47,901 bases of DNA, taken from positions 1 to 47,901 of the forward strand of contig NZ_CABVIR010000013.1 of assembly GCF_902498065.1 (NCBI RefSeq), in the 5' to 3' direction. Position numbers and translations under genes: made by a program. This document shows, piece by piece, positions 22,370 through 31,245 of the stretch. The stretch's first letter is position 1. Every line of letters begins with the position of its first letter. Origin of the DNA: Pseudomonas fluorescens. GTDB lineage: Bacteria; Pseudomonadota; Gammaproteobacteria; Pseudomonadales; Pseudomonadaceae. The notes below the pieces were generated by a model. That model did no database searches, was not told where the DNA came from, and saw nothing but the letters and a program-made list of their open reading frames with translations.

Positions 22370-23290
22370 ATGAACCGTAACGATCTGCGCCGCGTCGACA
22401 TGAACCTGTTGGTTATTTTCGAGGCCTTGATGTTCGAGAAGAACCTGACCCGGGTGGCTGAGAAATTGTTCATGGGCCAACCGGCGGTGAGTGCGGCGTT
22501 GGGTCGGTTACGGGATCTGTTTGACGATCCGTTGCTGTTGCGTAATGGCCGCGGCATGGAGCCGACCGGGCGGGCGCTGGCGATTCTCAAAGAGCTGCAG
22601 CCGGCGATGGATGTGATTTCCGGAGCGGTCAGCCGAGCTAAAGAATTCGATCCGACGACCAGCTGCGATGTGTTTCGCATCGGGCTGTCCGACGATGCCG
22701 AGTTCGGCTTGTTTCCACCGTTATTGCGGCAACTGCAAGAGGAGGCGCCGGGGATCGTGGTGGTGGTGCGCCGGGCCAACTATCTGCTGATGCCGGCATT
22801 GCTGGCCTCGGGAGAGATCTCTGTGGGGGTGAGTTACACCACGGATCTGCCGGCGAATGCCAAGTGCAAGAAGTTGCGCGACATTCCCTGCAAGGTGCTG
22901 CGCGGGGATAAGCGCCCGGGATTGCTGACGCTGGATGAATACTGCGAGCGTCCCCATGCGATGGTGTCGTTTTCCGGCGACTTGAGCGGCAATATCGATC
23001 TGGATCTGGCCAAGGTCGGCCGCAGCCGTCGTGTGGTATTGGGTGTGCCGCAGTTCAGCGGTTTGCGCGCGTTGCTCGCCGGCACTGAGATGATTGCGAC
23101 GGTGCCGGATTATGCTGCATGTGCCCTGGTTGAGGGGTGTGCGTTGCGGGCGGAGGATCCGCCGTTTCCCATCGATGCCGCGCAGCTTTCGATGGCGTGG
23201 AGCGGGGTGCATGATAATGATCCGGCCGAGCGGTGGTTGCGGTCGCGAATCAGTGAGTTCATGTCGAGGCCTTTGCCTATCTCGGCTTGA
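22370..23290 (+). CDS. LysR regulator, MexT-like
   Basis: A 306-residue LysR protein whose N-terminus MNRNDLRRVDMNLLVIFEAL, HTH region AEKLFMGQPAVSAALGRLRD, and effector-domain stretches (FRIGLSDDAEF, VVVRRANYLLMPALLASGEI, GVSYTTDLPANAKCK) resemble MexT of P. aeruginosa very closely. MexT responds to electrophile and disulfide stress and controls mexEF-oprN. No efflux operon is adjacent here, so this may be a paralogue acting on the metallo-hydrolase upstream or on other stress genes nearby. AAGGGG precedes ATG 22370. A strong terminator follows. Confidence 0.88.
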   Translation: MNRNDLRRVDMNLLVIFEALMFEKNLTRVAEKLFMGQPAVSAALGRLRDLFDDPLLLRNGRGMEPTGRALAILKELQPAMDVISGAVSRAKEFDPTTSCDVFRIGLSDDAEFGLFPPLLRQLQEEAPGIVVVVRRANYLLMPALLASGEISVGVSYTTDLPANAKCKKLRDIPCKVLRGDKRPGLLTLDEYCERPHAMVSFSGDLSGNIDLDLAKVGRSRRVVLGVPQFSGLRALLAGTEMIATVPDYAACALVEGCALRAEDPPFPIDAAQLSMAWSGVHDNDPAERWLRSRISEFMSRPLPISA

Positions 23291-23399
23291 ACGTGGCGGC
23301 CTTGGGGCCGAACACATTTTATTTGATGTTCTCGATCGCCTTGTAATACCTTGGATGTGTTGGGCTGGACGCTCGAAAAAACTGCACGCTGAGAACGAG

Positions 23400-23426
23400 A
23401 AAGCCGCGATATTCGCGGCTTTTTTG
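23400..23426. terminator. Rho-independent terminator
   Basis: AAAGCCGCGA, loop TAT, TCGCGGCTTTTTT. A perfect GC-rich stem with T-runs on the plus strand and an A-run on the other side, so it can serve both the MexT-like gene and the convergent hydrolase gene. Confidence 0.85.
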
Positions 23427-23444
23427 TGAGTCAACGTGGCCTGC

Positions 23445-24275
23445 TCAAACCCCGTTCCTGGTGTTTTGCGGTCCGCGTGGCTGTTGGGTTGCATCCGCCA
23501 CTTCCGCGGTCTTTTCCTGAGTCTCATGCACCGCCTGGATGATGACCTTGGCCACGTCGGCCGGACGTGACTGCTGCGGCACGTGGCTGGCTTCGACTTC
23601 GGTGACCTGCGCTTTCAACTTCTTGGCAAACGCACGCTGCAGATCGGGTTGGATCATGCGGTCTTCGCGGGCGACGACGTACCAGGTCGGTTTGCCCTTC
23701 CAGGCAGCGACGCTGGTTTTGTCATCGAATGCCGAGGCGCGAATCGGTCCCTGCGTGGCGGCCATGACGGCGGTCTGCGCGGCGGGAAGATCCTGAGCGA
23801 AACCGGTAGCCATGCCTTGGGGGGTCATGTAGAGAAAATCGTTTTTATCAGCGGCGATGTCTTTCACGCCGGGCGGTGCCGGGTAGTCTTTACCCAGATC
23901 CTTACTCGCCTGACCCGCATCCGGGGCAAACGCGGCGACGTAGACCAGGGCGCGAACTTTCTGGTCTGTACCGACCTGACTGATGACTGTACCGCCCCAG
24001 GAGTGTCCGACCAGCACGACGCCGTTGTCCTGGTTGTTCAACACGCGTTGCGTAGCCGCTACGTCATCGGCAAGGGAAGTCAGCGGGTTTTGCACCACGG
24101 TAACCTTGATACCTTCGGCCTGCAGAAGTGGAACAACCTTGCCCCAGTCGGAGCCGTCAGCGAAAGCACCGTGTACGATCACCACCGACGGTTGCGGGGC
24201 GGCGGCCTGGCTGCCGACGGTGAACAGTGAAGAGGTCATGGCGAGTGCGAGGGCGATAGCCTTGGGTTTGAACAT
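23445..24275 (-). CDS. Exported alpha/beta hydrolase
   Basis: A 276-residue protein with a signal peptide (MFKPKAIALALAMTSSLFTV, cleavage near SQAAA) and a serine-hydrolase core: VIVHGAFADGSDW, nucleophile elbow VGHSWGG (Ser92), ARALVYVAAFAPDAG-type region and the histidine in EASHVPQQSRP. It belongs to the small esterase/methylesterase-like group common as periplasmic proteins of proteobacteria; the substrate is unknown. AGGAG lies 8 bases before ATG 24275. It stands alone, divergent from the LuxR/HD protein. Confidence 0.9.
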   Translation of the reverse strand: MFKPKAIALALAMTSSLFTVGSQAAAPQPSVVIVHGAFADGSDWGKVVPLLQAEGIKVTVVQNPLTSLADDVAATQRVLNNQDNGVVLVGHSWGGTVISQVGTDQKVRALVYVAAFAPDAGQASKDLGKDYPAPPGVKDIAADKNDFLYMTPQGMATGFAQDLPAAQTAVMAATQGPIRASAFDDKTSVAAWKGKPTWYVVAREDRMIQPDLQRAFAKKLKAQVTEVEASHVPQQSRPADVAKVIIQAVHETQEKTAEVADATQQPRGPQNTRNGV

Positions 24276-24385
24276 GGTTGGAACTCCTGTGGTTGGTGTG
24301 ACGCAGTTTCGGGAATACGGGGGCGGTCCGGTATCGGTCGTTTATCCGAGGCAGGCAAAAAAATCAGCGAAGAAAGGGGAGTGTC

Positions 24386-25822
24386 ATGCGCGAGAGTGAC
24401 GGCATCGAGCTGGAGAGTGCGATCCTGGCGTTGTCCATGGTCGGGGACCTGAGCATGGGCCAGCCCTTCGACCAGTCACGCCGTACGGCTCGCCTGGTGC
24501 AGTTGCTCGCACAGTCCTGCCACGGTGCCGGCGAACACACCGAAGTCGCACGACAAGTGGCCTTGCTTCGCTGGTCGGGGTGTACGGCCAATGCCGAGGG
24601 TTTTACCCGTTTGCTGGGCGATGACGTCGAGGGCCGCAACGCCATGCTGAGCCAGACACTGGGTGCGGCAGGCCTGCGCGCGATGCGCAAATCGGCGCCG
24701 TTAGCCGTGGTGCATTGCGAGGTGTCGGGCGATATCGCGCACACGCTTGGCCTGAGCACGCCGGTCGAACACGGGCTGCGACGTGTGTTCGAGCAGTTCG
24801 ACGGTGAAGGCAAACCTTTTGGCTTGCGCCATCCCGAGGTGCCTGAGGTTGTCTATCAAGTACTGCTGGCCGGTGATCTGGAAATCCTCTCCCGGGTTCA
24901 CGGATTGGATGCAGCACTGGAATGGATCGCGGCCAAGGGTGATCGTCGCTATCCGGCGTCGCTGGCTGCAAAACTTGCGCTCAATGCCAAAGACTGGCTG
25001 GAATCGTTGCGCGTGCCGCAAGACGATCCTTCGCAACCGCAGGGAAGCAAGGGGCAGGTTGCGCTGACGCTGGTCGGGGATGTGATCGACCTCAAGCTGC
25101 CTTGGCTGGCGGGCTACTCACGCCGGTCGGCCGAACTTGTCCGGGAGGCCGCGAGGTTGTGGGGCTTGTCGGAACAGTCGGCTGACCAGGCCGCGAAAGC
25201 CGCGTTGATTCATGGCATCGGCCGGGCGGCGGTGCCCAACCGAATCTGGAACACGACGGGCGCTTTGCTGGACGGTGATCTCGAACAGGTTCGGCTGGTG
25301 CCTTACTGGACGTCGCGCGCCTGCGGCCAGATCCCTGAACTGTCGGCGCCGGGTCGACTGGCGGCGAATGCTTATGAACGACTGGATGGCAGTGGCTACT
25401 TCCGTGGCCTGGAGGGCGATGCCTTGCCCGCCGAGCAGCGTTTGCTGGCGGCCACGCTGGTCTGGCAGGCATTGCGTTGCGACCGGCCGTGGCGTCCGGC
25501 CTTCAGTGACAGTGACGCCGAGCGTCTCTTGCTCCACGAAGCCGCGCTGGGGCGTTTCGACCCTCAGGCCTGTCAGGCGGTCATCGCGGCGGCTCGCGGC
25601 GAGAGCGCCGTCGCGCCCAGGGGAAACGCCAGCCCGCTGAGCGACCGCGAGACGCAAATCCTGCAGCGCATCAGCATGGGCGGCAGCAACAAAGAGGTGG
25701 CGCGCCAGCTCGGCATCAGCCCGAGCACGGTGCGCACCCATGTCGAGAGTGTGTTCCGCAAACTGCAATGCACGACCCGTGCGGCGGCGACGCTGAAGGC
25801 GCTGACGCTCGGATTGATATAA
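24386..25822 (+). CDS. LuxR-type regulator with degenerate HD-GYP domain
   Basis: A 478-residue protein. Residues about 235-345 have the outline of an HD-GYP domain (DLKLPWLAGYSRRSAELV, KAALIHGIGRAAVPNRIW, NAYERLDGSGYFRGL), but the metal ligands appear lost: the expected GHS is GYS (Tyr244), the HD dyad is His276-Gly277, and the HHERLDGSGYH motif reads AYERLDGSGYF. The C-terminus (about 415-478) is a LuxR HTH (LSDRETQILQRISMGGSNKE). It should therefore be a DNA-binding protein with a non-catalytic sensor domain rather than a phosphodiesterase. AAGGGGAG supports ATG 24386. Its end is three bases from the convergent acdR end. Confidence 0.87.
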   Translation: MRESDGIELESAILALSMVGDLSMGQPFDQSRRTARLVQLLAQSCHGAGEHTEVARQVALLRWSGCTANAEGFTRLLGDDVEGRNAMLSQTLGAAGLRAMRKSAPLAVVHCEVSGDIAHTLGLSTPVEHGLRRVFEQFDGEGKPFGLRHPEVPEVVYQVLLAGDLEILSRVHGLDAALEWIAAKGDRRYPASLAAKLALNAKDWLESLRVPQDDPSQPQGSKGQVALTLVGDVIDLKLPWLAGYSRRSAELVREAARLWGLSEQSADQAAKAALIHGIGRAAVPNRIWNTTGALLDGDLEQVRLVPYWTSRACGQIPELSAPGRLAANAYERLDGSGYFRGLEGDALPAEQRLLAATLVWQALRCDRPWRPAFSDSDAERLLLHEAALGRFDPQACQAVIAAARGESAVAPRGNASPLSDRETQILQRISMGGSNKEVARQLGISPSTVRTHVESVFRKLQCTTRAAATLKALTLGLI

Positions 25823-25825
25823 CCC

Positions 25826-26335
25826 TCAAATGGGGATGTGGGTGGTCGACAACACCTGGCGCAACCCCATGAATGAACGAATCTGGCGAACCCCCGGCAG
25901 GTAAAGCAACTGCTCCGCGTGCAGGCGGTTGAAGCTGTTGCTGTCCTTGGTGCGGATCAACATGAAGTAGTCGAATTCCCCCGTCACCACATGGCACTCC
26001 ATGCAGCCGGACACTTTCTGTGCCGCGGCCTCGAAAGCGGCGAAGGATTCCGGCGTCGAGCGGTCCAGCACTACGCCGATCAACACCACCATGCCCGCGT
26101 CCAGCGCGTCGTTGTCCAGCAGCGCGACAATGCCCTTGATCAGGCCCGCCTGTTTGAGGCGTTCGACGCGCCGCAGACAGGCCGGCGCGCTCAGTTTTAC
26201 CTTCTCGGCAAGCGCCACATTGGAGATGGAGGCGTCTCGCTGCAGGGTCTTGAGAATGGCGCGATCGGTCCGGTCCAGCGTGAGCGGCTCCGCACCGGGA
26301 GTGCCGGGTTTCTTATGGTTATTTGTTGCGCTCAT
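25826..26335 (-). CDS. acdR: Lrp/AsnC family regulator of acdS
   Basis: A 169-residue Lrp/AsnC protein with HTH in LDRTDRAILKTLQRDASISN and LSAPACLRRVERLKQAGLIK (residues about 19-70) and a C-terminal ligand-binding RAM domain (CHVVTGEFDYFMLIRTKDSN). In ACC-deaminase strains the gene divergent from acdS encodes AcdR, an Lrp-type activator that responds to ACC and leucine and acts at an Lrp box in the acdS promoter. The 200-base AT-rich gap to acdS fits that model. The sequence resembles the AcdR proteins of plant-associated Pseudomonas closely. Confidence 0.93.
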   Translation of the reverse strand: MSATNNHKKPGTPGAEPLTLDRTDRAILKTLQRDASISNVALAEKVKLSAPACLRRVERLKQAGLIKGIVALLDNDALDAGMVVLIGVVLDRSTPESFAAFEAAAQKVSGCMECHVVTGEFDYFMLIRTKDSNSFNRLHAEQLLYLPGVRQIRSFMGLRQVLSTTHIPI

Positions 26336-26535
26336 AGTTAATTCTGCACAATAAAAGTATGTTTTAAGTAATAGCTGTTGATTTATGTTTCTTTAATTGA
26401 TTGAAACTTGCAACACATATTTTTGGCTTTGTTCTTAATATTGAACTCATCGAAGCCCCTCTGAAAGAACCTGAAATGCAGCCTGTTGGCCTTTCGGTCT
26501 GGCGCTTGGATATCCAATAATCAAGGAGCAAAGCC
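26336..26535. promoter_or_regulatory. AT-rich acdR-acdS divergent control region
   Basis: A 200-base gap much richer in A and T than the genes around it, as expected for Lrp-family binding. It has A/T tracts such as TTTCTTTAATTGATTGAAAC (26387-26406) and TTCTTAATATTGAA near 26432-26445 that could be parts of Lrp-type or FNR-like sites; the exact sites cannot be fixed by eye. AAGGAGCAAAGCC directly before ATG 26536 is a strong ribosome site. Confidence 0.55.
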
Positions 26536-27552
26536 ATGAACCTGAATCGTTTTAAACGTTATCCGTTGACCTTCGGCCCTTCACCCATCACGCCCTTGAA
26601 ACGCCTCAGCGAACACCTGGGCGGCAAGGTCGAGCTGTATGCCAAACGTGAAGACTGCAACAGTGGTCTGGCCTTCGGTGGCAACAAGACGCGCAAGCTC
26701 GAATACCTGATTCCCGAAGCCATCGAGCAGGGCTGCGACACCCTGGTGTCCATCGGCGGGATCCAGTCGAACCAGACCCGCCAGGTCGCTGCCGTCGCCG
26801 CCCACCTCGGCATGAAGTGTGTGCTGGTTCAAGAAAACTGGGTGAACTACTCCGATGCCGTGTATGACCGCGTCGGCAATATCGAGATGTCTCGCATCAT
26901 GGGCGCAGACGTGCGACTCGACGCCGCCGGGTTCGACATCGGCATCCGGCCGAGCTGGGAGAAGGCCATGAATGATGTGGTGGAGCGGGGCGGCAAACCG
27001 TTTCCGATCCCGGCGGGGTGTTCCGAGCATCCGTATGGAGGCCTCGGTTTCGTCGGTTTCGCCGAGGAAGTCCGCCAGCAGGAAAAAGAGCTCGGCTTCA
27101 AGTTTGATTACATCGTGGTCTGCTCGGTGACCGGCAGCACCCAGGCGGGCATGGTGGTCGGGTTTGCTGCCGACGGTCGTTCGAAAAACGTCATCGGTAT
27201 CGACGCTTCGGCCAAACCGGAAAAAACCAAGGCGCAGATCCTGCGTATCGCCCGGCACACCGCTGAACTGGTGGAGCTGGGGCGCGAAATCACCGAGGAG
27301 GATGTGGTGCTCGACACACGGTTCGCCTATCCGGAATACGGGTTGCCCAACGACGGCACGCTGGAGGCCATTCGTCTATGCGGCAGCCTTGAAGGCGTGC
27401 TGACCGACCCGGTGTACGAAGGCAAATCCATGCACGGGATGATCGAGATGGTTCGCCGTGGCGAGTTCCCCGACGGCTCGAAAGTGCTTTACGCACACCT
27501 CGGCGGGGTGCCTGCGTTGAATGCCTACAGCTTCCTGTTCCGTAACGGCTGA
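26536..27552 (+). CDS. acdS: 1-aminocyclopropane-1-carboxylate (ACC) deaminase
   Basis: A 338-residue PLP enzyme that breaks ACC, the plant ethylene precursor, into 2-oxobutyrate and ammonia. All diagnostic residues are in place: Lys51 (PLP Schiff base, in GGNKTRKLEY), Ser78 (GIQSNQTRQ), Tyr294 and Glu295 (DPVYEGKSMHG) and Leu322 (AHLGGVPALNAY). Glu295 and Leu322 separate true ACC deaminases from D-cysteine desulfhydrase relatives. The sequence is nearly that of well-studied fluorescent Pseudomonas enzymes. It is divergent from acdR and upstream of a 2-oxoacid dehydrogenase, which could consume its product. It lowers ethylene in host plants and lets the cell use ACC as nitrogen source. Confidence 0.97.
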   Translation: MNLNRFKRYPLTFGPSPITPLKRLSEHLGGKVELYAKREDCNSGLAFGGNKTRKLEYLIPEAIEQGCDTLVSIGGIQSNQTRQVAAVAAHLGMKCVLVQENWVNYSDAVYDRVGNIEMSRIMGADVRLDAAGFDIGIRPSWEKAMNDVVERGGKPFPIPAGCSEHPYGGLGFVGFAEEVRQQEKELGFKFDYIVVCSVTGSTQAGMVVGFAADGRSKNVIGIDASAKPEKTKAQILRIARHTAELVELGREITEEDVVLDTRFAYPEYGLPNDGTLEAIRLCGSLEGVLTDPVYEGKSMHGMIEMVRRGEFPDGSKVLYAHLGGVPALNAYSFLFRNG

Positions 27553-27568
27553 TCCAGAGCCGAACACC

Positions 27569-27672
27569 TGTAGGAGCCGGCTTGCTGGCGATAGCGTCAG
27601 TGCCTTCAGCAGCGATGTTGCCTGACCCACCGCTATCGTCGGAACACCGCCAGCGACAAGCCGGCGCCTACA
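27569..27672. repeat. REP/BIME-type long inverted repeat
   Basis: TGTAGGAGCCGGCTTG..CTGGCGATAGCG (27569-27596) pairs with CGCTATCG and, after an interruption, CGCCAGCGACAAGCCGGCGCCTACA (ending 27672). It separates acdS from the next gene. It may stabilise acdS mRNA or partly uncouple the two parts of the cluster; no T-run follows. Confidence 0.75.
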
Positions 27673-27721
27673 GGGATGGGGGCAACAGCGCCGGATCGTT
27701 CAAATTACCGGGAGTAGCGCC

Positions 27722-28186
27722 ATGCATGCGATATCGCAATCCGCCGTCTGGATCAAGGAACCCTCGGCGGATGCCGGAGTGGTCATCGTGACCAGTGCCG
27801 CGTTGCCCAAATACATGATCGACAAGCTGCACGTGGCCATCGATGACTGGGATCAGGTGGCTTACCTGGCCGTCAAGCAATCCAGGGAACTGATGCTCGA
27901 CTGGTTGCGGGTCGGGTTCAACCCCGGGCAATCGACGCGAGTCGATGCGTGTGACGCCGGTCAACTGCTGCGCTACGTTTCCAAAGGCAGCTTTTTACTG
28001 GACGTCGAAGTCGGCGCGGCCCCTGTCCTGGCTTGGCTGGGCTCTGTCTGTGGTCACCCGTTGCGCGTCGTCGAACTGGGAGAAGTAGCGTCCTCCAGCG
28101 CGGCGATGGATCGACAGGTGGAAGCGGTTCTATCGGCCACCCGGAGCCTGGCGAAAAGCGTGCTGCAGGAACGCTGCGGCATTTAG
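27722..28186 (+). CDS. Conserved small protein of unknown function, acdS cluster
   Basis: A 154-residue protein I do not recognise. It begins HAISQSAVWIKEPSADAGVV and has alternating hydrophobic strands (VVIVTSAALP, DQVAYLAVKQ, GSFLLDVEV, PLRVVELGEV) and a C-terminal helix (MDRQVEAVLSATRSLAKSVL), suggesting a small alpha/beta fold; it has no signal peptide or membrane segment. GGGAG precedes ATG 27722. Its first 45 residues resemble those of the next gene's product, so the two look like paralogues. Position between ACC deaminase and the 2-oxoacid dehydrogenase suggests a role in that pathway, but nothing in the sequence shows which. Confidence 0.75.
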   Translation: MHAISQSAVWIKEPSADAGVVIVTSAALPKYMIDKLHVAIDDWDQVAYLAVKQSRELMLDWLRVGFNPGQSTRVDACDAGQLLRYVSKGSFLLDVEVGAAPVLAWLGSVCGHPLRVVELGEVASSSAAMDRQVEAVLSATRSLAKSVLQERCGI

Positions 28187-28221
28187 CAATCAGCCCCCCC
28201 CAAACAAGAAAGGCGAAGCCT

Positions 28222-28509
28222 ATGAGCCAAACTGCCGACTGTCGCAAAGCCATGAAGTGGATGCGCGAGCCTTCAAGTTGCACGCGTATCGTCGTCATCG
28301 CGTCCGGACTTGAAAGCGATCATATTGACTTGATCCACCAGGGCTTCAGCTGTTTTGACAATGTTGCGATGATCCATGTCGAGACGGCGAATGTCGTCTC
28401 GGCGGAGCGTTCCATCCTCGAGGCGATGGAGCAAGTCAAAAGACTCGCCCGAGCCAGCCATTCGCGCCACCTTGAAGTGTTTCCCGACACCTGCAGGAGT
28501 TGCCCATGA
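28222..28509 (+). CDS. Small unknown protein, short paralogue of upstream gene
   Basis: A 95-residue protein starting MSQTADCRKAMKWMREPSSC. Residues 12-50 (KWMREPS..RIVVIAS..IDLIHQGFSCFDNVAMIHVE) align with residues 9-50 of the preceding product (VWIKEPS..VVIVTS..IDKLHVAIDDWDQVAYLAVK), and its final helix resembles that protein's C-terminal helix, as though about 45 middle residues had been lost. It ends with Cys-x-x-Cys-Pro (CRSCP). AAGGCGAAGCC lies before ATG 28222, and its stop overlaps the E1 start (ATGA at 28506-28509), so it is translationally coupled to the dehydrogenase. Function unknown. Confidence 0.72.
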   Translation: MSQTADCRKAMKWMREPSSCTRIVVIASGLESDHIDLIHQGFSCFDNVAMIHVETANVVSAERSILEAMEQVKRLARASHSRHLEVFPDTCRSCP

Positions 28510-31205
28510 ACCCGTCCGACATTCATGCCCAATTGCCGGGCCAGACCGCTGAAGATGCCCAGGAAATCGCTGAATGGCGGGACGCCCTGCTATCGGTCAT
28601 CGCCCATGGCGGTGCCGGGCAAGCCAGGCAGATCATGGACATGCTGGTGACGCTGGCCAGCACTGCCGAAATGCGCTGGCGGCCGCGCCACGGCACGCCC
28701 TACATCAACACCATCAGCGTTGAGCAGCAGCCGGTGTTTCCCGGGGATCTGGCGCTCGAAGAACGCCTGGCCTCGATCATGCGCTGGAACGCGTTGGTCA
28801 TGGTGGCGAGAGCCAACCAGGCCTACGGAGAACTCGGCGGCCACATCGCCAGTTACGCGAGCGCCGCCGATTTGTTTGAAGTGGGCTTCAACCACTTCTT
28901 CAGGGCGCGCACTGAAACCAGTGGCGGTGATCTGGTGTTCTACCAGCCCCACTCGGCGCCCGGCGTCTATGCACGGGCTTTTCTGGAGGGCCGCCTCGAG
29001 GAGAAGGATCTGCAGCATTACCGGCAAGAGATCGGCGCGCGCGCCAATGGCGCCCGTGGCCTGTCGAGTTATCCTCACCCGTGGTTGATGCCGGACTTCT
29101 GGCAGTTCCCGACCGGCTCGATGGGCATCGGTCCGATCAGCTCGATCTACCAGGCGCGGTTCATGCGTTACCTGGAACACCGCGGCTTGCAAGACACCGC
29201 CGGGCGCACGGTTTGGGGGGTGTTCGGCGACGGTGAAATGGATGAGCCGGAAAGCATGTCGGCCCTGACGCTGGCGGCGCGCGAAGGGCTGGATAATCTG
29301 GTGTGGGTGGTCAACTGCAACCTTCAGCGACTGGACGGTCCGGTGCGGGGCAACGGTCGCATCATCGACGAGCTGGAGGCGCTGTTCGGTGGCGCGGGCT
29401 GGAACGTCATCAAACTGGTCTGGGGCTCCGACTGGGACGGACTGTTTGCGCGGGATCACGACGGCGCGCTGGTCAAGGCCCTGTCCACCACGGTCGATGG
29501 CCAGTTCCAGACCTTTGCCGCCAAGGACGGTCGTTTCAACCGCGAACAGTTCTTTGGCCAGAACGAAGCACTGGCTCACCTGGCCCAGGGCCTGACCGAT
29601 GAACAGATCGACCGCCTCAAACGCGGTGGCCACGACGTGGTGAAGATTTTTGCCGCGTACCACAGCGCGATGCGCGAGGGCAGAAAACCCACGGTGATTT
29701 TGGCGCAGACCAAAAAAGGTTTCGGCATGGGCGATGCCGGGCAGGGAAAAATGACTGTCCATCAGCAGAAGAAACTCGACAATGACGCCTTGATCGCCTT
29801 CCGCAACCGCTTCAATTTGCCGCTGACCGATGAACAGGCGACCTCGCTGAGCTTCTTCAAACCTGCCGACGACAGCGCAGAAATGCGTTACCTGCACGAA
29901 CGTCGCCGGGCATTGGGCGGCTACATGCCCTCGCGACCTGCCACGTCGACGTCGTTGGCCGTGCCAGATGTCAACAGCTACGCCGGGTTCGCCATTGCCG
30001 CCGAAGGCAAGGAAATGTCCACTACCATGGCCTTCGTGCGGATGCTCAGCGGTTTGCTCCGGGACAAACAACTGGGCCCGCGCATCGTGCCGATCGTGGC
30101 GGATGAGGCGCGTACGTTCGGCATGGCCAGCCTGTTCAAGCAGATCGGTATCTATTCCAGCGTGGGCCAGCGTTATGAACCGGAGGACATCGGTTCGATC
30201 CTCAGTTATCGGGAGGCGCTCGATGGGCAGATTCTCGAAGAAGGCATCAGCGAGGCGGGGGCGATCAGTTCCTGGGTAGCGGCCGCGACCAGTTATTCGG
30301 TGCATGGCCTGCCGATGTTGCCGTTCTATATCTACTACTCGATGTTCGGCTTCCAGCGCATCGGCGACCTGATCTGGGCGGCGGCGGACCAGCGCGCGCG
30401 TGGGTTCCTGCTCGGCGCCACGGCGGGTCGCACGACGTTGGGCGGCGAGGGTTTGCAGCACCAGGACGGCAACAGCCACCTGATGGCGGCGATGGTGCCC
30501 AACTGCCGGGCCTACGATCCGGCGTTCGCCGGCGAGTTCGCGGTCATTCTGGATCACGGCATGCGCCAGATGCTGGAGCGTCAGGTCGACGAGTTTTACT
30601 ACGTCACCTTGATGAACGAGAACTACCCACAGCCCAACCTGCCCGAGGGTGTCGAACAGGCCATTGTCAAAGGCATGTACTTGTTCGCCCGACATGAAAT
30701 CGAGGATGCCCGCGGCAGCGTTCAGTTGTTGGGTTCCGGTGCGATCCTGCTTGAAGTGATCGCCGCGGCGGAGTTGCTGGCCAGCGACTGGAACATCGAC
30801 AGCGAAGTCTGGAGCGTCACCAGCTTCACCGAACTGGCCCGCGAGGCCCGTGAAGTGGAGCGCTGGAATCGCCTGCATCCCGGACAACCGACGCGGCGCA
30901 GCCACGTTCAGGAATCGCTCAACGACGCAGCGCCGATCATCGCCTGTACCGATTACGTGCGCGCCTTGCCCCAACTGATCGCCAGTTACGTGCCGGCGCG
31001 GTACACGGCACTTGGCACCGACGGATTTGGCCGCAGTGATACCCGTGGCAGGTTGCGCTCGTTTTTTGAAGTGGACCGCCATCAGATCGTCTTGAGCGCC
31101 CTGACGTCACTGGTTCAGGAAGGACGCCTCGATGTCGGCGTGTGCGCCGAAGCGATTGCGCGCTACGCGATTGATGTGGACGCCATCGCGCCTTGGGAAG
31201 CTTGA
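28506..31205 (+). CDS. Homodimeric 2-oxoacid dehydrogenase E1 (AceE/MdeB type)
   Basis: An 899-residue thiamine diphosphate E1 of the AceE family, close to the 887 residues of E. coli AceE. TPP/Mg binding is seen at GDGEMDEPES (241-250) through VVNCNLQRLDGPVRGNG (268-284); the N-terminus has RWRPRHGTPYINTISVEQQP and the region HYRQEIGARANGARGLSSYP that follows it. It decarboxylates a 2-oxoacid and passes the acyl group to a lipoylated E2. AceE-like E1s next to 2-oxobutyrate-forming enzymes, such as MdeB beside methionine gamma-lyase, act on 2-oxobutyrate. Because acdS upstream makes 2-oxobutyrate, I infer that substrate, with pyruvate as the alternative. The start overlaps the preceding stop. 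Confidence 0.92.
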   Translation: MNPSDIHAQLPGQTAEDAQEIAEWRDALLSVIAHGGAGQARQIMDMLVTLASTAEMRWRPRHGTPYINTISVEQQPVFPGDLALEERLASIMRWNALVMVARANQAYGELGGHIASYASAADLFEVGFNHFFRARTETSGGDLVFYQPHSAPGVYARAFLEGRLEEKDLQHYRQEIGARANGARGLSSYPHPWLMPDFWQFPTGSMGIGPISSIYQARFMRYLEHRGLQDTAGRTVWGVFGDGEMDEPESMSALTLAAREGLDNLVWVVNCNLQRLDGPVRGNGRIIDELEALFGGAGWNVIKLVWGSDWDGLFARDHDGALVKALSTTVDGQFQTFAAKDGRFNREQFFGQNEALAHLAQGLTDEQIDRLKRGGHDVVKIFAAYHSAMREGRKPTVILAQTKKGFGMGDAGQGKMTVHQQKKLDNDALIAFRNRFNLPLTDEQATSLSFFKPADDSAEMRYLHERRRALGGYMPSRPATSTSLAVPDVNSYAGFAIAAEGKEMSTTMAFVRMLSGLLRDKQLGPRIVPIVADEARTFGMASLFKQIGIYSSVGQRYEPEDIGSILSYREALDGQILEEGISEAGAISSWVAAATSYSVHGLPMLPFYIYYSMFGFQRIGDLIWAAADQRARGFLLGATAGRTTLGGEGLQHQDGNSHLMAAMVPNCRAYDPAFAGEFAVILDHGMRQMLERQVDEFYYVTLMNENYPQPNLPEGVEQAIVKGMYLFARHEIEDARGSVQLLGSGAILLEVIAAAELLASDWNIDSEVWSVTSFTELAREAREVERWNRLHPGQPTRRSHVQESLNDAAPIIACTDYVRALPQLIASYVPARYTALGTDGFGRSDTRGRLRSFFEVDRHQIVLSALTSLVQEGRLDVGVCAEAIARYAIDVDAIAPWEA

Positions 31206-31245
31206 AGCCGGGCTTCAGGTCGAGTCGAATTTTCAGGAAATGGTC

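Noticed and set aside
28590..31082. 830-codon open frame antisense to the E1 gene
   Set aside because: High-GC genes often leave long open antisense frames. The sense strand encodes a clear AceE-type enzyme; the antisense product has no recognisable motif.
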